A stretch of 64,000 bases of DNA. It comes from Micromonospora lutea (GTDB lineage: Bacteria > Actinomycetota > Actinomycetes > Mycobacteriales > Micromonosporaceae). How positions within the stretch are numbered: the first letter of the stretch is position 1; every line of letters begins with the position of its first letter. The stretch lies in NCBI RefSeq assembly GCF_016863535.1, contig NZ_BOPB01000001.1, positions 248,001 to 312,000 on the forward strand, read 5' to 3'. Positions 37,295 to 45,717 of this stretch are shown here, one piece after another. Under the pieces are notes generated by a model. It ran no database searches. It had not been told where the DNA came from and was given only the letters and a program-made list of their open reading frames with translations. The translations under genes and the position numbers were made by a program.

Positions 37295-39079
37295 TCAGTC
37301 GATTCCGTGGCTCTGGAGCCACATTTCCAGGAGTCCGAGTTGCCACAGCTTGTTTCCGTTCAACGGGGTCAGTTCGGCGTTGGGAGCGTCGAGCAGGGCG
37401 TTGACGTAATCGGTGCGGAACAGGTCGCGGCGGCGGGCCTCGGGGGCGTACAGCGCGTCGCGTACCCGGTCGAGGAGCTTGCCTTCCAGGTGTGTCAGGC
37501 CCGGCACCGGGAAGTACCCCTTGGGCCGGTCGATGACCTCGTGCGGCAGCAGGCGGCGGCCGATCTCCTTCAGCACACCCTTGCCGCCCTGCGCCAGCTT
37601 CAGCTCCGGCGGGCAGGCGGCGGCCAGCTCCACGAACTCGTGATCCAGGAACGGCACCCGGGCCTCCAGCCCGTGCGCCATGGTCATGTTGTCGACCCGC
37701 TTGACCGGGTCGTCGGTGAGCATGATCTGCGTGTCGATGCGCAGACCGGCGTCGACCGCGGTCTGCGCGCCCGGTCGCGCCAGGTGCGCGGCGACGAACT
37801 CCCGGGCCGGGTCGCCGTCGGCCAGCCAGTCGGGGTTGAGCACCCGGGCCAGACCGGCGCCGTCCCGGTCGAAGAAGGCCCGAGCGTACGTGTCGAGCGC
37901 CTGCTCCCGGCCGACCTGCGCCAGCGGTGGATACCAGTGGTAGCCGCCCAGGATCTCGTCGGCGCCCTGACCGGACTGCACCACCTTGACGTGCCGCGCC
38001 ACCTCCTGACTGAGCAGGTAGAAGGCGACGCAGTCGTGGCTGACCATGGGTTCGCTCATGGCCGCGACGGCCGCCTCCAGCGGCGGAACGAGATCCTGCG
38101 CGGCGACCCGGATCTGGTGGTGGTCGGTGTCGAAGGTCTTGGCGATCACGTCGGAGTAACGGAACTCGTCACCTTCCCGGCCGCCGACGGCGTCGAAGCC
38201 GATGGAGAACGTGGAGAGCCCGCGCTGCCCCTCCCCGGCCAGCAGGGCGACCACCAGGCTGGAGTCCAGGCCGCCGGAGAGCAGCACACCCACCGGCACG
38301 TCGGCGACCATCCGGCGGCGTACGGCGGTGGTGAGTGACTCGTGCAGCGCGTCCTGCCACTCTCGTTCCGACCATCCGGCGTGCTCGTCGCGCCGGAGGA
38401 ACGGCGGGTCCCAGTAGACCCGCTCGTGGCTGCGCCCGTCGGCCTCGTAGACCCGGATGGTGGCCGGGGGCAGCTTGGCGACCCCGCGCAGGATGGTGCG
38501 CGGCGGCGGCACGATGCTGTGGAAGCTGAGGTAGTGGCCCAGCGCGACCGGGTCGATGGTGGTGTCCACCCCACCGCCGGCCAGCAGCGCCGGCAGGGTG
38601 CTGGCGAAGCGCACCACGCCGGGGGACTCGGCGAGGTAGAGCGGCTTGATGCCGAGCCGGTCCCGGGCCAGCACCAGACGGCCGGTGTCCCGTTCGCTGA
38701 TCGCCACGGCGAACATGCCCACCAGGTGGTCGACGAAGTCGAGCCCCCACTCGGCGTACGCCTTGACGACGACCTCGCTGTCCCCGGCGGAGAAGAAGTG
38801 GTGGCCCTTGGCCTGTAGCTCGGCGCGCAGCTCACGATAGTTGTAGATGCAGCCGTTGAAGACGGCGGTCAGGCCGGCGGCGGAGTCGACGATCGGCTGG
38901 CCGCTGGCGGCCGACAGGTCGATGATCTTCAGTCGACGGTGGCCGAGGGCGACCGCCCCCTGTGACCACACTCCGCTCCCGTCGGGCCCCCGATCGCACA
39001 TGGTGGCGGCCATCCGTTCCACCGCTGCGACGTCGGCGCGTGTCGCGTCCCGTCGGAACTCCCCAGCCAGTCCGCACAT
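37295..39079 (-). CDS. asnO: N-acetylglutaminylglutamine amidotransferase (asparagine synthase family)
   Basis: 594 residues. The Ntn glutaminase domain must start MCGLAGEFRR with Cys2 as nucleophile, which fixes ATG 39079 although an upstream in-frame ATG exists. It has RGPDGSGVW, NGCIYNYRELR and GDSEVVV in the glutaminase part. The synthetase part has the PP-loop VLLSGGLDSSLVVALL and GADEILGGYHWYPP. With ngg and the M42 peptidase directly downstream it forms the trio that makes NAGGN, known as an osmoprotectant in Sinorhizobium and Pseudomonas. An ordinary asparagine synthetase (AsnB) is the alternative, but the context argues against it. Confidence 0.9.
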   Translation of the reverse strand: MCGLAGEFRRDATRADVAAVERMAATMCDRGPDGSGVWSQGAVALGHRRLKIIDLSAASGQPIVDSAAGLTAVFNGCIYNYRELRAELQAKGHHFFSAGDSEVVVKAYAEWGLDFVDHLVGMFAVAISERDTGRLVLARDRLGIKPLYLAESPGVVRFASTLPALLAGGGVDTTIDPVALGHYLSFHSIVPPPRTILRGVAKLPPATIRVYEADGRSHERVYWDPPFLRRDEHAGWSEREWQDALHESLTTAVRRRMVADVPVGVLLSGGLDSSLVVALLAGEGQRGLSTFSIGFDAVGGREGDEFRYSDVIAKTFDTDHHQIRVAAQDLVPPLEAAVAAMSEPMVSHDCVAFYLLSQEVARHVKVVQSGQGADEILGGYHWYPPLAQVGREQALDTYARAFFDRDGAGLARVLNPDWLADGDPAREFVAAHLARPGAQTAVDAGLRIDTQIMLTDDPVKRVDNMTMAHGLEARVPFLDHEFVELAAACPPELKLAQGGKGVLKEIGRRLLPHEVIDRPKGYFPVPGLTHLEGKLLDRVRDALYAPEARRRDLFRTDYVNALLDAPNAELTPLNGNKLWQLGLLEMWLQSHGID

Positions 39080-39382
39080 GTGGGCCCATGCTGCCAGAGG
39101 ATGTTGCGATTTGCCTGTTGAGACCATGACGGTCGTGTAACAGCATTGCTAGAATCCGCGCCCCGCGATCAAGCGCATCTCAGGTCGGTCGAGCGCTGGG
39201 CTTTTCCGGGCGTCTCGTGGTCTTTACGGCTTTCGCAGGGCGGCTCCAGATGTGACGAATGCCGCAATACGCGCGGCATCGAGGTGGTCACGCCCTCCAT
39301 GGTCCGGTGACCCGGACGCCGGTCCGGCCCACCGATCTCGGCGGGCCGGCCGTCACGTCACACCTACCGTGCGTGGCTGCGC
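39080..39382. other. 303-nt non-coding spacer upstream of the NAGGN operon
   Basis: No gene is visible. The half next to asnO is relatively AT-rich and should hold its promoter. On the reverse strand TTGATC (39168-39163 region) followed 15 nt later by TAGCAA is the best -35/-10 candidate, then TGTTACACGACC. No clear operator can be named. The half near msrA contains GGTCCGGTGACCCGGACGCC-type short palindromes that may end msrA transcription. Confidence 0.35.
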
Positions 39383-40045
39383 TCAACCTGCGGTACGAGC
39401 CACCCCGACCGGGCAACTCAGCCCGTTGGGACCGTGGTTGCAGTACCCGTTCGGATTTTTCGTCGGCGCGAGATACTGCTGGTGATAGTCCTCGGCCAGG
39501 TAGTAGTCACCGAGCCGGGTGATCTCCGTGGTGATCTCGCCCTTGCCGGCGCGGGCCACGATCGGTGCGAACGCCTCCCGCGACGCCTCGGCGATCGCGA
39601 GCTGCTCGTCGGTGCTGGCGTAGATCGCCGACCGGTACTGGGTACCGACGTCGTTGCCCTGGCGCATGCCCTGGGTCGGGTCGTGGTTCTCCCAGAAGAC
39701 CTTCAACAGATCCTCGTAGCTGATCTTCGTGGGGTCGTACACCACCTCGACCACCTCGGCGTGCCCCGTCATCCCGGAGCAGACCTCCTCGTAGGTCGGG
39801 TTCGGGCTGTAACCACCCGCATAACCCGCAGAGGTGGTGAAGACGCCGGGCAGGGTCCAGAACAGGCGCTCGGCCCCCCAGAAACACCCCATACCGAACA
39901 CGGCGACCTGGTGGCCCTCGGGGAACGGGCCCTTCAACGGGGTGCCGAGCACCTCGTGCCGGTCGGCCACCGGCATCGCGATGGGACGACCGGGCAGGGC
40001 CTGGTCGGGTGAGATCATCTCGGCCTTCATACGGCGGAGGAACAC
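39383..40045 (-). CDS. msrA: Peptide-methionine (S)-S-oxide reductase
   Basis: 220 residues. MsrA reduces methionine-S-sulfoxide in proteins. The catalytic [11 protein letters not shown] has Cys54. [21 protein letters not shown] and DDYHQQYL-type [19 protein letters not shown] are conserved, and two C-terminal cysteines (YCNHG, LSCPVG) are the resolving ones. GTG 40045 is chosen because AAAGGAG lies ~8 nt upstream. Likely thioredoxin- or mycoredoxin-dependent. Next to a predicted osmotic-stress operon. Confidence 0.95.
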   Translation of the reverse strand: MFLRRMKAEMISPDQALPGRPIAMPVADRHEVLGTPLKGPFPEGHQVAVFGMGCFWGAERLFWTLPGVFTTSAGYAGGYSPNPTYEEVCSGMTGHAEVVEVVYDPTKISYEDLLKVFWENHDPTQGMRQGNDVGTQYRSAIYASTDEQLAIAEASREAFAPIVARAGKGEITTEITRLGDYYLAEDYHQQYLAPTKNPNGYCNHGPNGLSCPVGVARTAG

Positions 40046-40195
40046 GGTGGAACTCCTTTCGTACCCTTCCCCGCGTGCAACACCGGTGGGCCTCGCTTCC
40101 TTACCCGCCCCACCGCCGCTCAGGCCGGGTTCCGCCGCCAACGTGTCCGCGCGTACTGAAACGAACAAATTCGGGGTTACCCGACGCCGAGATCA

Positions 40196-40621
40196 TCAGG
40201 CTGGATCGGCGGCGAGGGCGCTGCGGATGCGCTCGGCGTACGAGGTGGCGTCGGGGTCGTCGGCGTAGCGGGTGCGCGGCCAGAAGAAGCCACGGAGCCC
40301 GTCGCCCTTCGTCCTGGGCACCACATGGGTGTGCAGGTGCGGCACCGACTGGGACACCCTGTTGTTCATCGCCACGAACGTCCCGCCCGCGCCGAGACCC
40401 GACTCGACCGCGACGGCGAGCCGCCGCACCAGGCCGAAGTAGCCGGTGATGGACTCCGGCGGCAGGTCGGCGAGAGTGACCAGGTGGGCGCGCGGCACCA
40501 CCAGCACATGCCCCTTGAACACCGGCCGGGTGTCCAGGAACGCCACCCCGTCCGGCTCGTCGGTCACCCGGAACGCCCGTACCTCACCGGCCACGATCCC
40601 GCAGAACACACACCCCGCCAC
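40196..40621 (-). CDS. HIT family protein
   Basis: 141 residues. The histidine triad HLHTHVVPR (His95, His97, His99) is the nucleotide-binding and catalytic site of HIT hydrolases that act on AMP-linked substrates. CVFCGIVAGEV supplies the two N-terminal Cys often seen in Zn-binding Hint-type proteins. GTG 40621 has TAGTCT 6 nt upstream. Confidence 0.9.
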   Translation of the reverse strand: MAGCVFCGIVAGEVRAFRVTDEPDGVAFLDTRPVFKGHVLVVPRAHLVTLADLPPESITGYFGLVRRLAVAVESGLGAGGTFVAMNNRVSQSVPHLHTHVVPRTKGDGLRGFFWPRTRYADDPDATSYAERIRSALAADPA

Positions 40622-40627
40622 CCGACC

Positions 40628-40633
40628 AGACTA
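40628..40633 (-). promoter_or_regulatory. -10 box of a leaderless promoter for the HIT gene
   Basis: On the reverse strand, TAGTCT lies 6 nt before GTG 40621. No Shine-Dalgarno sequence is present. Confidence 0.5.
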
Positions 40634-40694
40634 AGAGCGACCCGCCCCTGCTGCCGGTCGCTCTGAGCCGGACCGAACACCGCTGCCCTGCCGG

Positions 40695-41387
40695 TCACAG
40701 CCGATCGAGGTACGCGTCCCACTCGTCGACGACCAACGCGGCCGGACCGCTCTCTCCGTTCGCCAGACGAGACCGGATGTCCGCCTCCCAGTCGAGAGCC
40801 CAGCCACGCAGCTCGACAACCATCGGGTCGGTCAGTCCGTACGCGCCGAATGTCTCGTCGTCAAGCTCACCGATGGCACCGAGCCTGTCGGCCAACTCCT
40901 CCAGGGAGAAGCCGGCCGTGTGTCGAGCACCCAACCGCTCCAGGTCCCGCCAGGCCAGACGGTTGTTTGCGGCGTGGATGTCGATGTAGTCGCGGTGGGC
41001 GGCGCGCTCGTGAAGTGCTCGCATCTTGAGGCCGACCGCATCGTCGAAGGCGAGAACCGGCCCCAGGCTGAGCATGGTGGGTGGACCGATCGCCTCCTTC
41101 AACAGGTCCACCTCGCATGCCTCTTCTGTCGCGGTGACCATCAACCGCGCCATACGGGGGGTCGCCTCGACGACGTGTGCGCCGAATCCTGCCGCGACGT
41201 ACGCGTCGACGAGGCGGGCGGCGACGACCGGTAACGGCAGCGGGGTCGACGTTGCGAAGTCGATGTCTCGTGACGGACGTTCGACCAGCTCGTACGCGCC
41301 GAGGGCGTAGCCGCCAGCCAGGACGAGCCCGAGGTCGTCGCCGGCGGCGAAGCCGACACGGAGCAACCGGAGGTGTAGTTCATCCAC
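40695..41387 (-). CDS. AbiEii/AbiGii-like nucleotidyltransferase
   Basis: 230 residues of the DNA polymerase beta-type nucleotidyltransferase fold. LVLAGGYALGAYELVERP is the GG motif (Gly25-Gly26), RDIDFAT gives Asp41 and Asp43, and ACEVDLLKE a third acidic residue. This is the pattern of AbiEii toxins, which modify tRNA or other targets in phage defence. MRALHERAAHRDYIDIHA is a typical helical continuation. GTG 41387 begins 2 nt after a small partner gene. Many chromosomal relatives are not proven toxins. Confidence 0.75.
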   Translation of the reverse strand: MDELHLRLLRVGFAAGDDLGLVLAGGYALGAYELVERPSRDIDFATSTPLPLPVVAARLVDAYVAAGFGAHVVEATPRMARLMVTATEEACEVDLLKEAIGPPTMLSLGPVLAFDDAVGLKMRALHERAAHRDYIDIHAANNRLAWRDLERLGARHTAGFSLEELADRLGAIGELDDETFGAYGLTDPMVVELRGWALDWEADIRSRLANGESGPAALVVDEWDAYLDRL

Positions 41388-41389
41388 GC

Positions 41390-41716
41390 TCAGGAAACGA
41401 GTTCGGGAAGCCGACGTTCCCAGATCGCGATCAGACGCCTGGACGTGAGCCGCCTGATGCGGGGCCAGTCGTGGCGAAGCAGCGCCGCGTTGACGTAACG
41501 GATGATGTCGTCGCGTTGGCCGCAGTCCAGCAGCGTCCGGTAGAGGGTCAGTCGTTGCCGTGGGTCGGAAATCTCGAACTCGCTGAGCCCTGACCAGGCC
41601 AACCGCAGGGGCAGGACGACCCGGCCACGCTCCGGGCCGGTGAGCTGGTCCAGCGAGGTCGGGATGCGGTCGGCCGCGCCGGCCAGGCGGGACGGCAGCG
41701 TTTCCGGCGGACTCAT
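41390..41716 (-). CDS. Small basic protein paired with the nucleotidyltransferase
   Basis: 108 residues, rich in Arg and Leu (RRLTSRRLIAIWERRLPELV near the C-terminus), with no motif that I recognise. In a toxin-antitoxin reading it would take the antitoxin position, first gene of the pair with a 2-nt gap. It is too short and lacks the winged helix of canonical AbiEi. ATG 41716 is preceded by CATACT at 6 nt. Confidence 0.65.
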   Translation of the reverse strand: MSPPETLPSRLAGAADRIPTSLDQLTGPERGRVVLPLRLAWSGLSEFEISDPRQRLTLYRTLLDCGQRDDIIRYVNAALLRHDWPRIRRLTSRRLIAIWERRLPELVS

Positions 41717-41722
41717 CGGCCC

Positions 41723-41728
41723 AGTATG
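41723..41728 (-). promoter_or_regulatory. -10 box of the AbiEii-like pair
   Basis: On the reverse strand, CATACT (5 of 6 match to TANNNT positions that matter: A2 and T6) lies 6 nt before ATG 41716. It faces the divergent promoter at 41779 within a 74-nt spacer. Confidence 0.35.
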
Positions 41729-41778
41729 ACCCAGCCCCCAGCGGGGTGGGTTTCATCCGATGGGGCGGGCAGGGCGAC

Positions 41779-41784
41779 TAACGT
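41779..41784 (+). promoter_or_regulatory. -10 box of a leaderless promoter for the cystathionine gene
   Basis: TAACGT lies 6 nt before ATG 41791; no Shine-Dalgarno sequence. Confidence 0.55.
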
Positions 41785-41790
41785 TGCGGA

Positions 41791-42933
41791 ATGACCCACG
41801 GCTTCGAGACGCTCGCCATCCACGCCGGCCAGGACCCCGAGGCCCGCACCGGCGCGGTGATCCCACCGATCTATCAGACCAGCACGTACGCCCAGGACGC
41901 CGTCGGCGCGCCACGACTCGGCTACGAGTACAGCCGCTCCGGCAACCCCACCCGGGACGCGCTCCAGGAGTGCCTGGCCGCATTGGAGGCCGGCCAGGTC
42001 GGCCTCGCCTTCGCCAGCGGCCTCGCCGCCGAGGACACCCTGCTGCGTGCCGTGTGCGGACCGGGTGACCACGTGGTGATCCCCGACGACGCGTACGGCG
42101 GCACGTACCGGCTCTTCGCCAGGGTCGCCGAGCGGTGGGGGTTGGCGTACACCCCGGCCAAGGTCTCCGACACGGACGCGGTGCGGGCCGCGATCCGGCC
42201 GGGGGTCACGAAGGTGGTCTGGGTGGAGACCCCGACCAACCCGCTGCTCGGCATCGCCGACATCACCACCCTCGCCGCCGTGGCGCACGACGCCGGGGCG
42301 CTGCTGGTGGTCGACAACACGTTCGCCTCGCCGTACCTGCAACAGCCGCTCACCCTCGGCGCGGACGTGGTCGTGCACTCGACCACCAAGTACGTCGGCG
42401 GGCACTCGGACGTGGTCGGCGGTGCGTTGGTGACTGCCGACGCCGACCTCGGCGAGCAGTTGCGCTACCACCAGAACGCGATGGGCGCGGTCAACGGGCC
42501 GTTCGACGCCTGGCTGACCCTGCGCGGCATCAAGACCCTCGGGGTCCGGATGGACCGGCACTGCGACAACGCCGAGCGGATCGTCGCGTACCTGGACGGG
42601 CACGCCAAGGTTGGTGAGGTGCTCTACCCGGGTCTGCCGACGCACCCCGGACACGAGGTGGCGGCCAAGCAGATGCGTCGCTTCGGCGGCATGATCTCCT
42701 TCCGCGCCGCCGGGGGTGAGGAGCACGCCGTCGAGATCTGCAACCGGGCCCGACTCTTCGTGCTCGCCGAGTCCCTCGGCGGGGTGGAATCCCTGATCGA
42801 ACACCCGGGGCGGATGACACACGCGAGTGCTGCCGGCTCGCCGCTTGAAGTTCCCTCCGATCTCGTGCGACTGTCTGTCGGCATCGAGACGGTCGAAGAC
42901 CTGCTCGCCGATCTGGAGCAGGCGCTGGGCTGA
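41791..42933 (+). CDS. metB: Cystathionine gamma-synthase / gamma-lyase
   Basis: 380 residues of the Cys/Met PLP enzyme family. YSRSGNPTRDALQE, LAFASGLAAEDTLL, VVDNTFASPYLQQPL and HSTTKYVGGHSD (PLP Lys200) are diagnostic; SLGGVESLIEHP closes the active site. With cbs it completes transsulfuration; the family splits poorly by sequence into gamma-synthase (MetB) and gamma-lyase, so direction is uncertain. Mycobacterial metB sits in the same neighbourhood. Divergent from the AbiEii-like pair. Confidence 0.92.
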   Translation: MTHGFETLAIHAGQDPEARTGAVIPPIYQTSTYAQDAVGAPRLGYEYSRSGNPTRDALQECLAALEAGQVGLAFASGLAAEDTLLRAVCGPGDHVVIPDDAYGGTYRLFARVAERWGLAYTPAKVSDTDAVRAAIRPGVTKVVWVETPTNPLLGIADITTLAAVAHDAGALLVVDNTFASPYLQQPLTLGADVVVHSTTKYVGGHSDVVGGALVTADADLGEQLRYHQNAMGAVNGPFDAWLTLRGIKTLGVRMDRHCDNAERIVAYLDGHAKVGEVLYPGLPTHPGHEVAAKQMRRFGGMISFRAAGGEEHAVEICNRARLFVLAESLGGVESLIEHPGRMTHASAAGSPLEVPSDLVRLSVGIETVEDLLADLEQALG

Positions 42934-42955
42934 CCGCTGGCTTGGGAGGGTGGCC

Positions 42956-44359
42956 GTGCAGGACATCATGCCGACCTGGGTCGGGGCGACCGCCAAACAG
43001 GTCGCCCGGGGCGTACGCCGGGGCGACGTCTCGGCCACCCAGGTGCTTGCCGACCACCTCGACCACGTCGCCAAGGCCGACGCCGACCTCGCCGCGTTCC
43101 GCGCGGTACGCGGCGGGGAGGCGGTCACCGAGGCGGAGAAGGTCGACGAGCAGGAGGACCTGGCGAACCTGCCGCTGGCCGGGGTGCCGGTAGCGGTCAA
43201 GGAGAACACTCCGGTGGCCGGCGTGCCCACCTGGAACGGCTCCGCCGCGGTGCGTACCGCGGTGGCGGAGGCCGACCACGAGGTGGTGCGTCGGTTACGC
43301 GGAGCCGGTGCGGTGATCCTCGGCGTCACCCGGATGCCCGAGCTGGGGCTGTGGGGTCTCACCGACGACGAGACCGCAGTGACCCGTAACCCCTGGGATC
43401 TCTCCCGCACCCCGGGCGGCTCCTCCGGTGGCGCCGCTGCGGCGGTGGCGGCCGGGTTGGTACCGATCGCCCACGGCAACGACGGTCTCGGCTCGATTCG
43501 CATCCCCGCCGCCTGCTGCGGGCTGGTCGGCTTGAAGCCTGGTCGCGGTGTGGTGCCCTGCCAGCTCGGCGCGGAGGACTGGTTCGGCCTGGCCGAGCAC
43601 GGCATGCTCAGCACCACGGTCGCGGACGCGGCGGTGGGCTTCCAGGTGCTGGCCGGCCGGGCCCAGAGCAAGCTCGTGCCGCCGCAGCGGCTGCGGGTCG
43701 GTGTGTCGCTGCGGTCTCCGGTGCGGGGCGTCTCACCCGACGCGCCGAACCGGGACGCGGTCGCCGCCGCCGGCCGGCTGCTCGCCGGTGCCGGACACGA
43801 CACCGTTCCGGCCGACCCGATCTACCCGACCACACTGGGCCTGAAGGGCATTGCCACCTGGTTCGCCGCTGCGGCGGCGGAGGTGCGCGTCGGCGGAATC
43901 GACCGGCGTACCCTGCAACGCCGCAGCCGGCGGCACGTCGCCCTCGGCGAGTGGGCGTTGCGGCGCGGGTACGTCCGGGAGGCCGACCGGCTGGCCTGGC
44001 GCGAACGGTCGATCAACTTCTTCTCCGACCACTCGGTGGACCTGCTGCTCACCCCGGCGCTGGCGAGCGCGCCGCCGCCGGCCGTCAGCTGGTCGACGCG
44101 CTCCTGGCAGGCCAACATGCAGGCCAGCATCCGGTACGCGCCGTACGCCGCGCCATGGAACATCGCCGGCCTGCCCGCGCTGGTGGTGCCGGTGGGCCGC
44201 CGCCCGGACGGGCTGCCGCTCGCCGTCCAACTGGTCGGACCGCCCGGCTCGGAACTGCTGCTGCTCGGCGTCGCCGGTCAGTTCGAGATGGCGGCCCCAT
44301 GGCCCCGACACGCTCCCGGTTATCCGCGCGTCGGAACGGGGTCGCCCGCCAACACGTGA
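42956..44359 (+). CDS. Amidase signature enzyme containing a TTA codon
   Basis: 467 residues. Amidase signature hydrolases use a Ser-cisSer-Lys triad. PVAVKENTPVAG holds the Lys, TPGGSSGGAAAAVAAG the cis-Ser, and GNDGLGSIRIPAACCGLVGLK the Ser nucleophile. GTG 42956 is chosen with GGGAGG 6 nt upstream. The gene lacks the other GatCAB subunits, so it acts on a small amide or ester that I cannot name. Codon 114 (43295-43297) is TTA, the only in-frame TTA I found in the window, which makes translation depend on the tRNA-Leu(UAA). It follows metB by 22 nt, so it may be co-transcribed. Confidence 0.88.
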   Translation: MQDIMPTWVGATAKQVARGVRRGDVSATQVLADHLDHVAKADADLAAFRAVRGGEAVTEAEKVDEQEDLANLPLAGVPVAVKENTPVAGVPTWNGSAAVRTAVAEADHEVVRRLRGAGAVILGVTRMPELGLWGLTDDETAVTRNPWDLSRTPGGSSGGAAAAVAAGLVPIAHGNDGLGSIRIPAACCGLVGLKPGRGVVPCQLGAEDWFGLAEHGMLSTTVADAAVGFQVLAGRAQSKLVPPQRLRVGVSLRSPVRGVSPDAPNRDAVAAAGRLLAGAGHDTVPADPIYPTTLGLKGIATWFAAAAAEVRVGGIDRRTLQRRSRRHVALGEWALRRGYVREADRLAWRERSINFFSDHSVDLLLTPALASAPPPAVSWSTRSWQANMQASIRYAPYAAPWNIAGLPALVVPVGRRPDGLPLAVQLVGPPGSELLLLGVAGQFEMAAPWPRHAPGYPRVGTGSPANT

Positions 44360-44426
44360 TCATCTGCTGGGGCCGGTGCCGGCCGTGCCGGAGCCAGCCG
44401 TCGCGGGTGCCGCACGGGGTGGGTGG

Positions 44427-44432
44427 CACGAT
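44427..44432 (+). promoter_or_regulatory. -10-like box before ilvA
   Basis: CACGAT (A2 and T6 kept) lies 6 nt before ATG 44439 and no Shine-Dalgarno sequence is present. Weaker than the other boxes. Confidence 0.3.
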
Positions 44433-44438
44433 CTAGGC

Positions 44439-45659
44439 ATGACGGAACTGGTCAGCCTGGACGATGTGCGTGCGGCACGGAAACTGCTCGACGGGGTCGT
44501 CCGTACCACTCCGCTGGAGCCGTCCCGGCCACTCAGCGCCGCGCTCGGCGGGCCGGTCTGGTTCAAGTGCGAGAACCTCCAGCGGGCGGGGTCGTACAAG
44601 GTACGCGGCGCGTACGTGCGGATCTCGCGGCTGTCGGCGGAGGAGCGGGCCCGGGGCGTCGTCGCGGCCAGTGCCGGCAACCACGCACAGGGCGTGGCGC
44701 TCGCCGCCGGTCTGGTCGGCACCCGGGCCACCGTCTTCATGCCGGTGAACGCGCCACTGCCGAAGGTGGCGGCCACGAAAGGCTACGGCGCTCAGGTCGA
44801 GCTGGTCGGTGCCACGGTCGACGAGTCGCTGGTGGCGGCGCAGACGTACGCGGAACGCACCGGCGCGGTGCTGATCCATCCGTTCGACCACCGGGACGTG
44901 ATCGCCGGGCAGGGCACGGTGGCGCTGGAGATTCTGGAGCAGTGCCCGCAGGTCACCACGATCGTCACAGGTGTCGGCGGGGGAGGGCTGATCTCCGGGA
45001 TGGCGGTGGCCGCCAAGGCGCTGCGGCCGGACGTACGCCTGATCGGGGTGCAGGCGGCCGGGGCGGCGGCCTTCCCGCCGTCACTGGTCGCGGGCGAGCC
45101 GGTCCGGCTGCCGGCCTTCAGCACCATCGCGGACGGCATCGCTGTCGGTCGGCCGGGTGACGTCACCTTCGCTCACGTCCGCAAGCTCGTGGACGACGTG
45201 GTCACCGTCTCCGAGGAGGACATCTCCCGGGCGCTGCTGATGATGCTCGAACGCGGCAAGCAGGTGGTGGAGCCGGCGGGCGCGGTCGGCGTGGCCGCCC
45301 TGCTGGCCGGCGTGGTCGAGGTGACCGCGCCAGTGGTGGTGGTGCTCTCCGGCGGCAACATCGACCCGCTGTTGATGTTGCGCGTGATCGAGCACGGTCT
45401 GGCGGCGGCGGGGCGCTACCTGCGGGTGACGGTGCGCTGCTCGGACCGGCCGGGACAGTTGGCCTCGTTGTTGAGCGAGATCGCCGAGAACCGGGCGAAC
45501 GTGGTGGACGTGGTGCACCAGCGGGCCAACCCGCACCTGCACCTCGGTGAGGTCGAGGTGGCGCTGTCGGTGGAGACCCGTGGTGTCGAACACTCCGACA
45601 TGCTGATCAGCGCTCTGCGGGCCAGCGGCTACCAGGTGACGATCGCACCAGAGGCGTGA
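44439..45659 (+). CDS. ilvA: Threonine ammonia-lyase
   Basis: 406 residues. It deaminates threonine to 2-oxobutanoate for isoleucine synthesis. The PLP Lys is in QRAGSYKVRGAY, the phosphate loop is GVGGGGLISG, and ASAGNHAQGVA is conserved. The C-terminal ~75 residues (LRVTVRCSDRPGQLASLLSEI) form one ACT domain, the arrangement of the shorter form of the enzyme. ATG 44439 agrees with the family N-terminus. Its stop codon is inside a strong hairpin. Confidence 0.95.
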   Translation: MTELVSLDDVRAARKLLDGVVRTTPLEPSRPLSAALGGPVWFKCENLQRAGSYKVRGAYVRISRLSAEERARGVVAASAGNHAQGVALAAGLVGTRATVFMPVNAPLPKVAATKGYGAQVELVGATVDESLVAAQTYAERTGAVLIHPFDHRDVIAGQGTVALEILEQCPQVTTIVTGVGGGGLISGMAVAAKALRPDVRLIGVQAAGAAAFPPSLVAGEPVRLPAFSTIADGIAVGRPGDVTFAHVRKLVDDVVTVSEEDISRALLMMLERGKQVVEPAGAVGVAALLAGVVEVTAPVVVVLSGGNIDPLLMLRVIEHGLAAAGRYLRVTVRCSDRPGQLASLLSEIAENRANVVDVVHQRANPHLHLGEVEVALSVETRGVEHSDMLISALRASGYQVTIAPEA

Positions 45660-45681
45660 CGCGGCGGCGTCACGCCTCTGG
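45648..45681. terminator. Bidirectional terminator hairpin between ilvA and greA
   Basis: CCAGAGGCGTGACGC (45648-45662) pairs perfectly with 45667-45681 around the loop GGCG. It contains the ilvA TGA stop and lies between convergent genes. Confidence 0.8.
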
Positions 45682-45717
45682 ACGAACGGATTGCCGGGCC
45701 GGGCCGGCGGACGAGGA

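Noticed and set aside
39119..39127. Upstream ATG giving the asnO product 16 extra residues
   Set aside because: Glutamine amidotransferases of this family need Cys as residue 2 after Met removal, so the start must be ATG 39079.
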